Source: Ktedonobacter robiniae
GTDB taxonomy: Bacteria > Chloroflexota > Ktedonobacteria > Ktedonobacterales > Ktedonobacteraceae
Assembly (NCBI RefSeq): GCF_016587375.1
Contig: NZ_BNJG01000001.1
Location: 372,001 to 436,000 of the forward strand
Direction of reading: 5' to 3'
Length of the DNA: 64,000 bases
This document shows positions 25,972-35,306 of this stretch, in pieces. The notes beneath the pieces are model-generated. The model worked only from the letters and a program-made list of their open reading frames with translations, was not told where the DNA came from and did not search any database. Made by a program: the position numbers and the translations under genes. How positions within the stretch are numbered: position 1 is the stretch's first letter; every line of letters starts with the position of its first letter.

Positions 25972-28245
25972 TTACTCGTTTCTCAGTGCTCCATGAGCCA
26001 GTTGGTGCTCAATTAATTGCGCATAGTAGCCATCTTGCCGGAGCAGCGCCTCATGGGTTCCCTGCTCAATCACGCGCCCCTGTTCAAGAACCAGGATCAG
26101 GTCGGCATTGCGAATGGTACTGAGACGATGGGCGATGATAATCTGTGTGCAAGCCAGCTCGCGCAGGTTTTGCTCGATGAGATGCTCGGTCGCGACATCC
26201 AGGGCGCTCGTGGCTTCATCAAGCAGAAGTAGCGCTGGTGAATTCAGAAGGGCACGCGCAAGCGCTATCCGCTGGCGCTGGCCGCCCGAGAGGGCATTAC
26301 CCGCCTCAGCTACATAGGTCTCATAGCCCATGGGCATGCGTACAATATCCTCGTGGATGGCTGCCAGGCGCGCGACCCTGACAACTGCGTCATGATCAAT
26401 CCCTGGCCTATTCAAGGTAATGTTATCCTGTATCGAACCACTAAAGAGGTTCGACGACTGGATCACGACCCCAAATTGGGAGCGTACCGCTTGGTAGTTC
26501 AGCGTATGTAACGGCCTGTTGTCGAAGAGAATCTCCCCTTGCGTCGGCAGATACAGACCCAGGAGCAGGTTTCCCAGCGTGCTCTTGCCCGATCCTGTAC
26601 GCCCCACGATGGCCACTTTCTGGCCCGCACTAATGGTCACATTGATATGGTGTAACACCTGCGGCGCGTGCATATCATAACGAAAACAGACATCTTCGAG
26701 GCGCACACTACCCGTCAAACGCGGGGGAAGCGCCACCGTATGTCCCTCCTGTTCTGGCGCGGTCTCCATTACATCGGCGATGCGCTCCAGGTGCGAGTGA
26801 ATAAGTTGCAGGCTCTGCCCATTCGTCACCAGGGTGACAAAGGGAATGAGGCAGGCGGTACTAAGAGCATTCAAGGCCAGCATAGTGCCGACCTGCAGCG
26901 TACCGGCAAGCACCTGCCAGGTTCCAAACCAGAGCAAGGCAACAGGCGCGAAGACGCGTACCGTGGTCAGGATCGCATTAATGATCGTTGAAAGCATGTT
27001 ACGCCGCACGGATATATTCATCTGCTCATAGAAGAGATTGGACCAGCGCTCAAGTGCCTGCTGCTCTGCGCCCATAGACTTGAGCGTCTGTATGCCAACC
27101 AGCACCTCTGCCATATAGCCCTCCGCCTTCCCCTGAGCCATCAACTCACGATGCGAGAGGCCGCGTACCTGACGGTTTGTCGCCAGTAAGAGCAGAAACT
27201 GGAGCGCGCCAATGCCCAACACCAGAAGACCGAAACCTGGAGATTGAGATAACAAGATGATAAAATAGACAATGGCAAAACTGCCATCGAGTACCGTTGA
27301 GATAAGCTGGTTACTAATCGTCTCGCGAATAACCAGGTTGCTATTCATGCGCGCGAGAATATCACCGCTGGACCGTTGCTGGAAGAAGCGCTGCGGCAAC
27401 GCCAGGAGATGCTCAAAGAAGTCAAGCATCATATGCCTGTCAATGCGTGTCTGCAAGTAGAGCAAAACCGAGCCACGCAGGAACGTCGTCGCCAGTTGCG
27501 CGAGCAACAGAATGCCCAGGCCACTACCCAGCAACACCAGAAGGTCTCGCAACGTATGAGGGATAACCTGGTCGATCACGACCTTGGTCAGCACGGGAAT
27601 CGCCAGGCCAAAGAGTTGAAGCAGCAACGAGGCCACGATAATCTGGAGAAGTGCTACAGGTGATTGTTGTACATATTTTCTGGCATAGGCGCGCAACCTT
27701 ACGCTCACATCAGAGCCCTGACGGGAAAAATCGGACCCTGGTTCTAGCAGGATGGCGATCCCCGTAAAGCTCTGTTGAAACTCCTTCATGGAGACACGGG
27801 TTCGCCCGCAAGAGGGATCGACTACGTCCAGAGCGGTAGCTGACCAGCGTTCAACAACCAGGAAATGATTAAAGTTCCAATGAATAATGGCTGGTAAGGG
27901 CAGAAAACGAACCTCTTGCTCAGAAACGCTGACTGCACGTACACGCAGGCCATAGGAACGGGCCACGCTTACAATAGCAGAGGCAGAGAGGCCATCTCGG
28001 CCCGGACCACAACGCTCCACGACCTCCGCGACAGTGGTTACGCGTCCGTAATAGCTGAGAATCATAGCCAGGCAGGCGGCGCCACACTCTACCATTCCCA
28101 TCTGCATACGTACCGGTACGCGCCGCCGAAACTTAAACAGAATCGCGGGTGGCGAGGCAACGCGAAGGAGAATATCTTTCTCCCTTCTTCGCGTATAATG
28201 CTCCAAGGCTGCCCGGCGAAAGATGCCGCGTTTCTCCTCTGACAT
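25972..28245 (-). CDS. lanT: Lanthipeptide ABC exporter with C39 leader peptidase
   Basis: A bifunctional exporter of about 757 residues: N-terminal C39 double-glycine peptidase, ABC membrane domain with six helices, and C-terminal ATPase. Peptidase residues are Cys54 (ECGAACLAMI), His127 (NFNHFLVVE) and Asp143 (VVDPSCG). The ATPase has GRTGSGKST (Walker A), LSGGQRQRIALARALL (signature), LLLLDEATSALD (Walker B) and IIIAHRLSTI. It should cut the leader after GG while exporting the modified peptide. The ATG at 28245 is taken as start after AGAGGG; a TTG at 28296 would add 17 residues. It heads the lanthipeptide locus. Confidence 0.92.
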   Translation of the reverse strand: MSEEKRGIFRRAALEHYTRRREKDILLRVASPPAILFKFRRRVPVRMQMGMVECGAACLAMILSYYGRVTTVAEVVERCGPGRDGLSASAIVSVARSYGLRVRAVSVSEQEVRFLPLPAIIHWNFNHFLVVERWSATALDVVDPSCGRTRVSMKEFQQSFTGIAILLEPGSDFSRQGSDVSVRLRAYARKYVQQSPVALLQIIVASLLLQLFGLAIPVLTKVVIDQVIPHTLRDLLVLLGSGLGILLLAQLATTFLRGSVLLYLQTRIDRHMMLDFFEHLLALPQRFFQQRSSGDILARMNSNLVIRETISNQLISTVLDGSFAIVYFIILLSQSPGFGLLVLGIGALQFLLLLATNRQVRGLSHRELMAQGKAEGYMAEVLVGIQTLKSMGAEQQALERWSNLFYEQMNISVRRNMLSTIINAILTTVRVFAPVALLWFGTWQVLAGTLQVGTMLALNALSTACLIPFVTLVTNGQSLQLIHSHLERIADVMETAPEQEGHTVALPPRLTGSVRLEDVCFRYDMHAPQVLHHINVTISAGQKVAIVGRTGSGKSTLGNLLLGLYLPTQGEILFDNRPLHTLNYQAVRSQFGVVIQSSNLFSGSIQDNITLNRPGIDHDAVVRVARLAAIHEDIVRMPMGYETYVAEAGNALSGGQRQRIALARALLNSPALLLLDEATSALDVATEHLIEQNLRELACTQIIIAHRLSTIRNADLILVLEQGRVIEQGTHEALLRQDGYYAQLIEHQLAHGALRNE

Positions 28246-28327
28246 GGTACTGCATTCCCTCTTTTTGCTCTTTCGTTCGCTCTCGAGTACCTTCAAAGTC
28301 TAACGCAAAAAACGGCAAATTCCGCCT

Positions 28328-28399
28328 GTAGAATTACTGGTTCATGAAACTGGGGATATAGCCAGCCAGGAGGAGACAAAGCCGGTAGAATTACTGGTT
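28328..28399. repeat. Pair of 15-bp direct repeats upstream of lanT
   Basis: GTAGAATTACTGGTT occurs at 28328-28342 and again at 28385-28399, 57 bases apart, upstream of lanT on its template side. Equal direct repeats before an operon are typical regulator binding sites. No regulator is assigned. Confidence 0.5.
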
Positions 28400-28534
28400 T
28401 CTCTAACGTGGCGAGGGGCGATGCCAGGCAAGCTCCTCGCTGCTGTCTCGCTATCAGGACCATTGCACCTTAGTGGCGTCCGAGCACGCACCACCAAACT
28501 GCATGTATATCGTTATGTTCAGTGAGCGCTCAAA

Positions 28535-28566
28535 GTGTGAGAAGACACTCTCATGTCTTCTCACAC
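28535..28566 (-). terminator. Perfect 13-bp hairpin after the chitinase gene
   Basis: GTGTGAGAAGACA pairs perfectly with TGTCTTCTCACAC around a six-base loop, 46 bases past the chitinase stop. The T-run is short, so termination is likely but not certain. Confidence 0.5.
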
Positions 28567-28611
28567 CTTTCATTAAAAGGGGGCAAGCTCATCTTTTCTG
28601 AGCTGGTTTCC

Positions 28612-29730
28612 TCATCCCTGCCGAAGTTGAGACATGGGGACAGGAATGGTATAGGTCTGACCCCCTACGCCTACTCCTCCTTCGCAGCTATTTGGAGGGG
28701 TCGTACAGGCACCCCGCGCTGAAGGACACTCGGCGGCCCAGAACATATAGCCCAGCATCCCACTCGTGGTCCCTGCTCCGTTAGGAGCCACCGAATGCAC
28801 ATAGTTGCCAGTGGTATCTATGAGCGATCCACTAAAATGGTAGCATTCCGGCTGAACGGCCCCGTTGGCACTGGTAATATAGAGACCTCCGGTGAACTTG
28901 GCTGGAGCAAGCGGGGGAATCGGGGGGCTATACTGAGGCTTCCCATCAATATGTTCTTGCCAGTTCGCCTCGGCGCTGTTTGCACTGCTTGGTTGTCTGC
29001 TCGGCACCATGGCATTGGCATAATCAAGTACAGGAGTCGAAGTTGTAAGCCAGGAAGTGGTCGCCTTCGTCGTCAAGCCTATCAGCCACCGATCGCCAGC
29101 AGCCAGATCAATAGTCAAGCGCGCCGCGGGGTTGCTCCCCGTCGCATCGTAGGGCTCTACAGAACGATAGGCATCAATGAACGCTTGCAGCCCCGTCAAA
29201 TTGGGTGAGCTTGACTCCTCATAGTCAATCTCGATGCCCACTCCCAATTGTTGAGCGACCGCTGCCGCGTTAAGCCCTAACTGGGTGGGATTGGTGGTAA
29301 GTGCCTGATTCCAAGCATTGACATAGGTAATCCCGCCGATGGAGAGCATGACACGGATATTATGACTCTTGAAATAGTTCACGATGTCTGCTGTCATGCC
29401 AATGGGGAGACCCTGCGTTGTTTGCGTATCTGTGGTCTTATTGAGCAATTTGAGCGGTTGAACGAAACTCAAGACCACCAGATTTACAGAGGGAACACCA
29501 TCTCCTCGATCAATAAGCCAATGATTTTTGCTATCGAACTCAGTCACACTACGTACCGTTCCCCAGAGACATCCATCGTTACTACACTGCCAGGCACCAT
29601 AGACCGAGATCGGGGTAGAAGTGGCAGCTCCTACATGGGATGAGGCTTTACTAAGAGGAACGTGGATAAAGAGCAGAAACAGTGCCGTACAGATGCCTAG
29701 TACATGAGCTACGAGCTTTTTGTGTGGCAT
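28612..29730 (-). CDS. Secreted glycoside hydrolase family 18 (chitinase-like)
   Basis: A 372-residue secreted protein. The N terminus has a signal peptide (basic PHKK, hydrophobic LGICTALFLLFIHVPL, cleavage near SKASS). The catalytic barrel fits GH18, with IRVMLSIGG on strand 3 and the active-site strand GIEIDYEES, where the last Glu is the expected acid. YMFWAAECPS is near the end of the barrel. The DxxDxDxE motif is degenerate at its first Asp (Gly-Ile-Glu-Ile-Asp-Tyr-Glu), but the key Asp and Glu remain. The start at 29730 has an excellent GAGGAGGAGAGA. The substrate could be chitin or a related GlcNAc polymer. Confidence 0.82.
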   Translation of the reverse strand: MPHKKLVAHVLGICTALFLLFIHVPLSKASSHVGAATSTPISVYGAWQCSNDGCLWGTVRSVTEFDSKNHWLIDRGDGVPSVNLVVLSFVQPLKLLNKTTDTQTTQGLPIGMTADIVNYFKSHNIRVMLSIGGITYVNAWNQALTTNPTQLGLNAAAVAQQLGVGIEIDYEESSSPNLTGLQAFIDAYRSVEPYDATGSNPAARLTIDLAAGDRWLIGLTTKATTSWLTTSTPVLDYANAMVPSRQPSSANSAEANWQEHIDGKPQYSPPIPPLAPAKFTGGLYITSANGAVQPECYHFSGSLIDTTGNYVHSVAPNGAGTTSGMLGYMFWAAECPSARGACTTPPNSCEGGVGVGGQTYTIPVPMSQLRQG

Positions 29731-30366
29731 TCTCTCCTCCTCAAAAATAAAGGATTTGCATACATCAAACAAAACGTTCATAAAATGAAGCGAAAAGAGG
29801 TCCTGCAACCTCCAGCTGCGTGGCGTACCCATTCGCTATCCGAGGTGGTATCACCCTGGATAGCTACTGTTGAGCCGATGCGAACCAGCTTAGGGGTAGA
29901 TGACCAGATCAGCGACATTGGTGCTGGAGTTCGATGGACCGCCAGTTGTGTTGACAATGTGAGTAATCGTGCCAGTTCCGCCCAGCGAGACGGTGTCACC
30001 GGCGAAAAGGAAGAGAGGAACGGAAACAAAGGGGGATTTTTGGGAAAGGAATAGACATATTTCCTCCTTGAAATATCTAGCAAACGCGGCATTTTCTGTT
30101 AGCAAGCTCTTGCCTGGAGGCCTTTCCGCTTCATGCGTACTTGTTCACCTGGCATTTCGCTCACATCATGCAAAATAATCTCTAGGGAAAGCATACCATG
30201 CTTCTAAGCATAAGGTCAATATATCTATACCACCATACAAGATCTCATAACGGTAAGTTTTGGCACTTGATCTTTTACGCCTTAGGGAGAAAAAGCATAT
30301 TTTTCGAATGTTATAATTTCCCATTTTTTGCGATAGAAAGGAGAGATCTCAAAAGGTAGGGAAACA
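29731..30366. other. Long gap between chitinase and sigma gene
   Basis: About 635 bases separating divergent genes. Apart from the doubtful fragment above, I see an AT-rich stretch from 30180 and a TATAAT at 30312-30317, about 50 bases before the sigma-factor gene, with no good -35 at the usual distance. Confidence 0.4.
29778..30105 (-). pseudogene. Possible decayed secreted-protein fragment
   Basis: The minus strand at 29890-30105 reads a stretch resembling an extracellular repeat (GDTVSLGGTGTITHIVNTT, then VADLVIYP), and the neighbouring frame carries LVRIGSTVAIQGDTT. No ribosome site, no full domain. It could be a remnant or chance. Very uncertain. Confidence 0.2.
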
Positions 30367-30775
30367 ATGAAGAAAGGATTCACTGTAATAGAGCAGGATA
30401 GAAGCGCACTACTCTATAAACGGCAGGCGCCTGCCATTCTCGCCTATTTCTATCGGCAGACCGCTGCCTGGGATGACGCTGAAGATCTTCTTGTCGAGGT
30501 CTTTTTGTCTGCTCTGGAAAATCAGCGTTTTCGAGTCATCTCTGAGGAAGAGCAAGAACGCTGGCTGTGGAAAGTTGCACACAATAAGGCGGCGGATTAC
30601 TTCCGCCGCCTCAAACGGCAAGCTAGCCTCCCGCTCCATGTAGAGACAATCGAAGCCGTTCTTGCAGACACGGCTCTGACGCCGGAGAATCGTTTGTAAT
30701 GAGGGAGCCATCAGAATGCTCCTCTTTCGTACGCTCAAACACCTACGAATCATCTACACAAAAACGGCGAGGTGA
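30367..30775 (+). pseudogene. ECF-type sigma factor with region 4 deleted
   Basis: The 110-residue open frame at 30367-30699 is a sigma-70 region 2 (ILAYFYRQTAAWDDAEDLLVEVF, then RWLWKVAHNKAADYFRRLKR), ending at TPENRL. The C-terminal end of a region 4 (EGAIRMLLFRTLKHLR) is still readable at 30701-30775 in another frame, directly before the next gene. The part between, which would hold the -35-binding helix-turn-helix, is missing. This looks like an internal deletion with a frameshift. The product could still bind core polymerase through region 2 but should not recognise a -35 element. The pair with the membrane protein downstream follows the usual sigma/anti-sigma order. Confidence 0.75.
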
Positions 30776-30778
30776 TCA

Positions 30779-31624
30779 ATGACAGAACATAATCCAGACT
30801 TTCACCCAGAAAAAGAAGAGAAAGATATCGAACAATACTTCCACCATCTTTCATCCGAAGACGCACAACTGCTGGATGATTTGCGCAATCACTATAGCTT
30901 GATGAGTGCGCGTAGCACACACATCCTCGCACATGCCTGGGAGCGCATTCAACAGGAGCAGCCATCATTGCGAGAAGAGAACATGAACGTGTTCATTTAC
31001 CCAACCAGTGAGATAAAAAGAGAAGGACATCTGAAAGTCGCCTCAAAGAAGGTAGGTCGGCTGAGACAATTAGTGAACGTACTGGTAGCAGCGATACTCC
31101 TGATAGTTATCGTTGGAAGCATGGGACTGGTCTCAAGTTATTTTCGCGCACAAACTAGCACAGGGCATAGGGATAAGATCGCCATCACAGCAGTCACTCC
31201 TTCGCCAAGGAAGGGGACAACTCCTGGGACACAAGGAGGTCAATCGTCCTCAACTGGAGAAAAGTCTCTTGACTGGCCCGTTGGACATGATACCTACTGG
31301 GCCAATCGTCGCTATCATCAATTAACTGGTTACTGGATAGCCTGGCACGGCGACGCGAACCAATGGGTCTCTGGCGCACAAGCCGCAGGTTGGCAGGTTT
31401 CACAAACACCACACTTTCCCTCTATCATCGTACTGATGCCATTTGTACAGGGTGCAGGCGAACATGGACATGTCGGGGTGGTCGAGACTCTTGGCACCAC
31501 CAGCAGTTCTACAACGATACACACCAGCAACATGGATTGGTACATCAATGGAGGCGGTTTAAATCTTTTATCATACGCCGATTTCACCGTTGGGACGGGT
31601 GTCTATTTTATCTGGCACCCTTAA
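30779..31624 (+). CDS. Membrane protein with anti-sigma-like N terminus and CHAP-like domain lacking catalytic Cys
   Basis: A 281-residue protein with a cytoplasmic N terminus of about 97 residues, one membrane helix (98-121), a Ser/Thr/Pro linker, and an extracellular domain (about 165-281) matching the CHAP amidase of the next gene. The CHAP nucleophile position is Asp171 (GHDTYWAN) instead of Cys; His231 (GHVGVVE) remains. It therefore should not cleave peptidoglycan but might bind it. The gene starts four bases after the sigma-factor tail, which suggests it was the regulator of that sigma factor. The sensor idea is inference. Confidence 0.75.
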   Translation: MTEHNPDFHPEKEEKDIEQYFHHLSSEDAQLLDDLRNHYSLMSARSTHILAHAWERIQQEQPSLREENMNVFIYPTSEIKREGHLKVASKKVGRLRQLVNVLVAAILLIVIVGSMGLVSSYFRAQTSTGHRDKIAITAVTPSPRKGTTPGTQGGQSSSTGEKSLDWPVGHDTYWANRRYHQLTGYWIAWHGDANQWVSGAQAAGWQVSQTPHFPSIIVLMPFVQGAGEHGHVGVVETLGTTSSSTTIHTSNMDWYINGGGLNLLSYADFTVGTGVYFIWHP

Positions 31625-31655
31625 TTATTGCGCGTAATGAGCTTTATACCAACCA

Positions 31656-31686
31656 GCCTGGCGTGTGTGCTATAGTCACGCCAGGC
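31656..31686 (+). terminator. Hairpin after the CHAP-like gene
   Basis: GCCTGGCGTG pairs with CACGCCAGGC around an 11-base loop, 32 bases after the stop codon. There is no T-run, so it may be a Rho-dependent or attenuating structure. Confidence 0.4.
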
Positions 31687-31737
31687 ATGCACTCTACGTC
31701 CACCGTTCATGCAACAACAAGGATGTGAGCAATAACA

Positions 31738-32472
31738 ATGAAGGATTCACTCTTCAGTTCGGAGCCTCGCAGAGCAAGCCATACCACCGCATTACGCGAT
31801 CCTGTTGCCATCAAACCAACAAATACTAAGAGTCCCCCACCTCGTCACTCGCAAGGGCAGCGCATCATTATCCAGGTCACAGTTACTTCGCTTTTCATCA
31901 CGCTTCTCGCCGTGACGCTGCTTGCAGCAACAACGAGTGGACAGGCTGAAACTGGCTCTGGGAATGTTTTCAACAGCGTTAGCCATCTCTTTGACTCCAA
32001 GAACGACAATTCAACGCTGTTAGCTCAACAGGCTGCAACAGCGACAGCGGTGACCCAAGATGGCTTTGATGGAGGCAATCAGTCATATGCTGGAGTGAAT
32101 GGAGGCCCGATCCTAGATGGTACAGGTAATCATTTTTTCCAGGGACAATGCACCTACTGGGCGGCCTTCCGTTTCCACCAAATACACATGGTGTGGGTTC
32201 CCTGGCCAGGCAATGCCTGGGAATGGTTGGGGCAAGCACAGCGCTATGGCTGGAAAGTTTCCGCCCAACCCACTGTCGGCGCGATCCTTGTACTGCAACC
32301 TAACGTTCAGGGGGCAGGTGCCTATGGCCATGTAGCCATCGTGGAGAAGATTAACACGGACCATACTGTGTATATCAGCCAGTACAACTGGCAGGGAGGC
32401 TTTGGTCAGCTTTCTAACTGGAATTTTTCATATCCAAACTATCCCAGGGTAGCCTTCATTAGTTTACCGTAG
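31738..32472 (+). CDS. CHAP-domain amidase/endopeptidase, membrane anchored or secreted
   Basis: A 244-residue protein. Residues 43-65 form a signal anchor. The CHAP domain (about 133-244) has the catalytic Cys138 (GQCTYWA) and His198 (YGHVAIVE), with VPWPGNAWEW and YISQYNW in between and after. CHAP enzymes cut peptidoglycan peptides or the MurNAc-Ala bond. It is a paralogue of the CHAP-like region in the preceding gene, about 110 bases upstream, but with an intact nucleophile. It probably acts on the cell wall outside the membrane. Confidence 0.85.
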   Translation: MKDSLFSSEPRRASHTTALRDPVAIKPTNTKSPPPRHSQGQRIIIQVTVTSLFITLLAVTLLAATTSGQAETGSGNVFNSVSHLFDSKNDNSTLLAQQAATATAVTQDGFDGGNQSYAGVNGGPILDGTGNHFFQGQCTYWAAFRFHQIHMVWVPWPGNAWEWLGQAQRYGWKVSAQPTVGAILVLQPNVQGAGAYGHVAIVEKINTDHTVYISQYNWQGGFGQLSNWNFSYPNYPRVAFISLP

Positions 32473-32531
32473 GTATGTTCTTTTCACGTGATAAAAAGAG
32501 ATGCCAGGCCTGGCAAGAGGGTAAGCAGCCC

Positions 32532-32561
32532 TTGACGAGTTTTCTAAATCAACCTTACAAT
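32532..32561 (+). promoter_or_regulatory. Candidate promoter of the kinase-TPR gene
   Basis: TTGACG (32532-32537) and TACAAT (32556-32561) with an 18-base spacer, about 70 bases upstream of the kinase ATG. Both hexamers are one mismatch from consensus. A perfect 14-bp palindrome TGCCAGGCCTGGCA lies just upstream. Confidence 0.5.
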
Positions 32562-32631
32562 ATTTCTGCATATAAAGATAAAAACCAGGCAGGAACGCTT
32601 CTGCCTTAAGCAGCGTTGTGGAGGATAGAGA

Positions 32632-35193
32632 ATGCTCACGGCCATTGATTCTCAGATCGGCCCCTATCGCCTCAAACGCCAGATTGGTTCAGGCGGCTTT
32701 GGGAAGGTATTTCTCGCGGAACACACCACAAAGCAGACTCAGGTCGCTCTCAAAGTACTCCATACGTTCTCTGATGACGACGAGGAAGAGAAAGAAGCCT
32801 ATGCAGAGGCGGTCGTAGCCTTTCAGCAGGAATTTCGTATATTGCAACAAATGCAACACACCTATATTGTGCATGTGCTGGATGGACAGTTGGAAGGCGA
32901 AACGCCGTATGTGGCGATGGAGTGCTGCTCCTACGGAGCCTTTGCGCGGCGCTATCCTCTGGGAGTGATTTTCCCGCTGGCCTTAATTGTCTCACGCGTA
33001 CGCCAGATCGCGTCAGCACTGCATTACGCCCACGAGATGGGAGTAATTCATCGTGATGTGAAGCCACAAAATATGCTGTTCGGTGTCAACGAGGAAATCT
33101 TGCTCAGTGACTTTGGGCTGGCAGCGCTTACGCACAAAGGTGATGGTGATCCCGATGATCCCTACCGCTTCTCCGGCACTCTATACTATATGGCACCTGA
33201 GCAGTTCTTCGGGTCTCCGGTCCCCAACAGCGATCAATACGCCCTCGGCGTGACCGTCTACAACTGGCTAAGCGGCAACTTTCCTTTTTATGGATCGACT
33301 CACCAGTTTGCCGCGTATTTCCAGGGAGCAACGCCGCCCATACCGTTGGGCGACCAGGTTCCTGATCTGCCCGCCGGCATCGAAGCGGTAATCATGCGAG
33401 CCCTGGCGATAAACCCCGATGAGCGTTATCCCAACGTCATGGCCTTCGCAGATGCCCTGGTAGAAGCCAATCAGGTCAAAGCAGATTTCTATGCGCTGCC
33501 CATTGGCTGGGATCAAGAAGCCAATGCCCAGCTCTGGGCCGATCAGGCACTGGTGCTCCATGACGCCAAACGCTACGAGGAGGCCAAAGAGGCCTGTAGT
33601 CGTGCACTAGCCCTCAATCCCCGTTTCTACGAGGCCTATGCCCATAGGGGTATGATCAAATATGAGCTCAAAGACTACGCTGCGGCGCTAGAAGATCTGA
33701 ACCATGTGATTGAGATGGCTCCCGACCTACAAGTCGCGTATAAATATCGCGCCCTGGTCTATCACAAGTTGGAACAATTTGAGCAGGCCATCGCCGACCA
33801 AACCCACATCCTTGAGCGTGATGATGCGGACGCCGTTATGTATAATAATCGCGGCTATGCCTATCAAAGGTTGGAGCAGTTCCAGGCTGCGCTCGCGGAC
33901 TTTCAGCAGGCCATCACGCTTTTCCCACGTTTCGCCCTCGCGTATGCCAATCGGGCCTCAGTTTATCGTGAACTTGGCGAACTTCAGGAGGCGCAGGACA
34001 ATATCCAGCAAGCCCTGGAACTGGAACCAACCCTGGTTCTCGCACACAACGAACAGGCAATGTTATTGCATAGTCTTGGCAGGCACGAAGAGGCACTGGC
34101 TAGCATCAAGCGAGCACAAGAAATAAACCCGCATGATACTCACACCTGGGTCGCACTGGGTGGGATTTCCTATGATCTCGAAGAGTATGAGCAGGCTCGT
34201 ATCGCTTTTACCCGGGCGTTGGAACTGGAGCCAGCATCTGCTGATGGCTGGTATCTTCTTGGTTGCATTTCTATCAAGCTCGAGGATTACTCACGTGCGT
34301 TAGAAGAGCTTTCGCAGGCAGCGAAGGTTCGTCCAACCTACGCACGTGCCTATCATGAGCGCGCTCTGCTGTTGTATACCATAGGGCAATACGAACAGTC
34401 GCTGGTGGAATTTGAGAAAGCATTTGAACTCGATCCGACAAATACAAAGTACTGGTCTGAGTTCACCTCACTGCTTCTCAAACTGGGGGGAAACGACCTG
34501 GTTCGAGACATGTTGCTACGCGTCATTCAGCACCATCCAACGCTCTCCGAGGCCTGGTTTCAACTGGCATCGTGTTCCGCGTATAACGACCGCTTTGTCT
34601 CCGCACACCAGCAATATAGCAGAGCACTTAAATTCAATCCCCATAACGCCTTTGCCTACGCCATGCGGGCCCTGTGCAACCTGGAGATGAAGCACTATAA
34701 TAGCGCGCTCGTCGATTGTCGCAGAGCCAGCACGCTTGATCCCGGGCACTATCTCCCCTGTCAGACGCGCGGAAACGTTTTTCTGGCAATCGGTCAGAAT
34801 GACAGGGCCTACCAGGCTTTCAGCCAGTTGATTGAAAGAAACCCAGATGATGCTGCCAACTGGCAGACACGCGCCACATCCTCATATCAAGCGCACAATT
34901 ATGCGCAGGCCATTGCCGACTGCACCCAGGCGCTCACGTTGGATGAAGAGCTTGCTGAAGCCTATCTGACCCGAGCACAGAGCCAGCGAGAATTCGCGCA
35001 TTTTACTGAGGCCGTAGCGGATTACCAAACTTACCTGGCTATCAACTCCGAAGATACAGATGCCTGGAAACACTTGGGGCAGGTCTACGATATGCTGGGT
35101 AATGTGGAGCACGCGCAGGCAGCGTATCAGCAGGCCGAGCAACTAATGATGTCGTCGCATGTATTGGTCGAACAACAGAGCAGAAGCAAGTAA
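32632..35193 (+). CDS. Ser/Thr protein kinase fused to TPR repeats
   Basis: An 853-residue cytoplasmic protein. The kinase domain (residues 1-280) has the glycine loop GSGGFGKVF, Lys41, Glu67, catalytic HRDVKPQN with Asp142, DFG with Asp160 and APEQFFG. Residues about 300-845 form a long array of about 16 TPR units, recognisable by repeated A-x-x-x-R-x-x-x-Y and LxLxP spacing. It lacks the transmembrane segment and PASTA repeats of PknB. TPRs usually provide protein docking, so it may phosphorylate bound partners. Start ATG after GGAGGATAGAG. Substrates unknown. Confidence 0.92.
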   Translation: MLTAIDSQIGPYRLKRQIGSGGFGKVFLAEHTTKQTQVALKVLHTFSDDDEEEKEAYAEAVVAFQQEFRILQQMQHTYIVHVLDGQLEGETPYVAMECCSYGAFARRYPLGVIFPLALIVSRVRQIASALHYAHEMGVIHRDVKPQNMLFGVNEEILLSDFGLAALTHKGDGDPDDPYRFSGTLYYMAPEQFFGSPVPNSDQYALGVTVYNWLSGNFPFYGSTHQFAAYFQGATPPIPLGDQVPDLPAGIEAVIMRALAINPDERYPNVMAFADALVEANQVKADFYALPIGWDQEANAQLWADQALVLHDAKRYEEAKEACSRALALNPRFYEAYAHRGMIKYELKDYAAALEDLNHVIEMAPDLQVAYKYRALVYHKLEQFEQAIADQTHILERDDADAVMYNNRGYAYQRLEQFQAALADFQQAITLFPRFALAYANRASVYRELGELQEAQDNIQQALELEPTLVLAHNEQAMLLHSLGRHEEALASIKRAQEINPHDTHTWVALGGISYDLEEYEQARIAFTRALELEPASADGWYLLGCISIKLEDYSRALEELSQAAKVRPTYARAYHERALLLYTIGQYEQSLVEFEKAFELDPTNTKYWSEFTSLLLKLGGNDLVRDMLLRVIQHHPTLSEAWFQLASCSAYNDRFVSAHQQYSRALKFNPHNAFAYAMRALCNLEMKHYNSALVDCRRASTLDPGHYLPCQTRGNVFLAIGQNDRAYQAFSQLIERNPDDAANWQTRATSSYQAHNYAQAIADCTQALTLDEELAEAYLTRAQSQREFAHFTEAVADYQTYLAINSEDTDAWKHLGQVYDMLGNVEHAQAAYQQAEQLMMSSHVLVEQQSRSK

Positions 35194-35306
35194 CCAGTAG
35201 ATGTTACACAAAGCAGTCAGGCAGTGTGGCATAATACTTTCTTAGAAAGCATGCCGCCTGTGATGATATGACGCACTTTCACACATCCACGGCTTAGGAG
35301 TATTAA

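Larger units (their letters stand above)
28246..28611. other. Intergenic region upstream of lanT
   Basis: About 365 bases between lanT and the chitinase stop. It holds the 15-bp direct repeats and the perfect 13-bp hairpin listed separately, and presumably the lanT promoter. No gene is supported. Confidence 0.5.
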
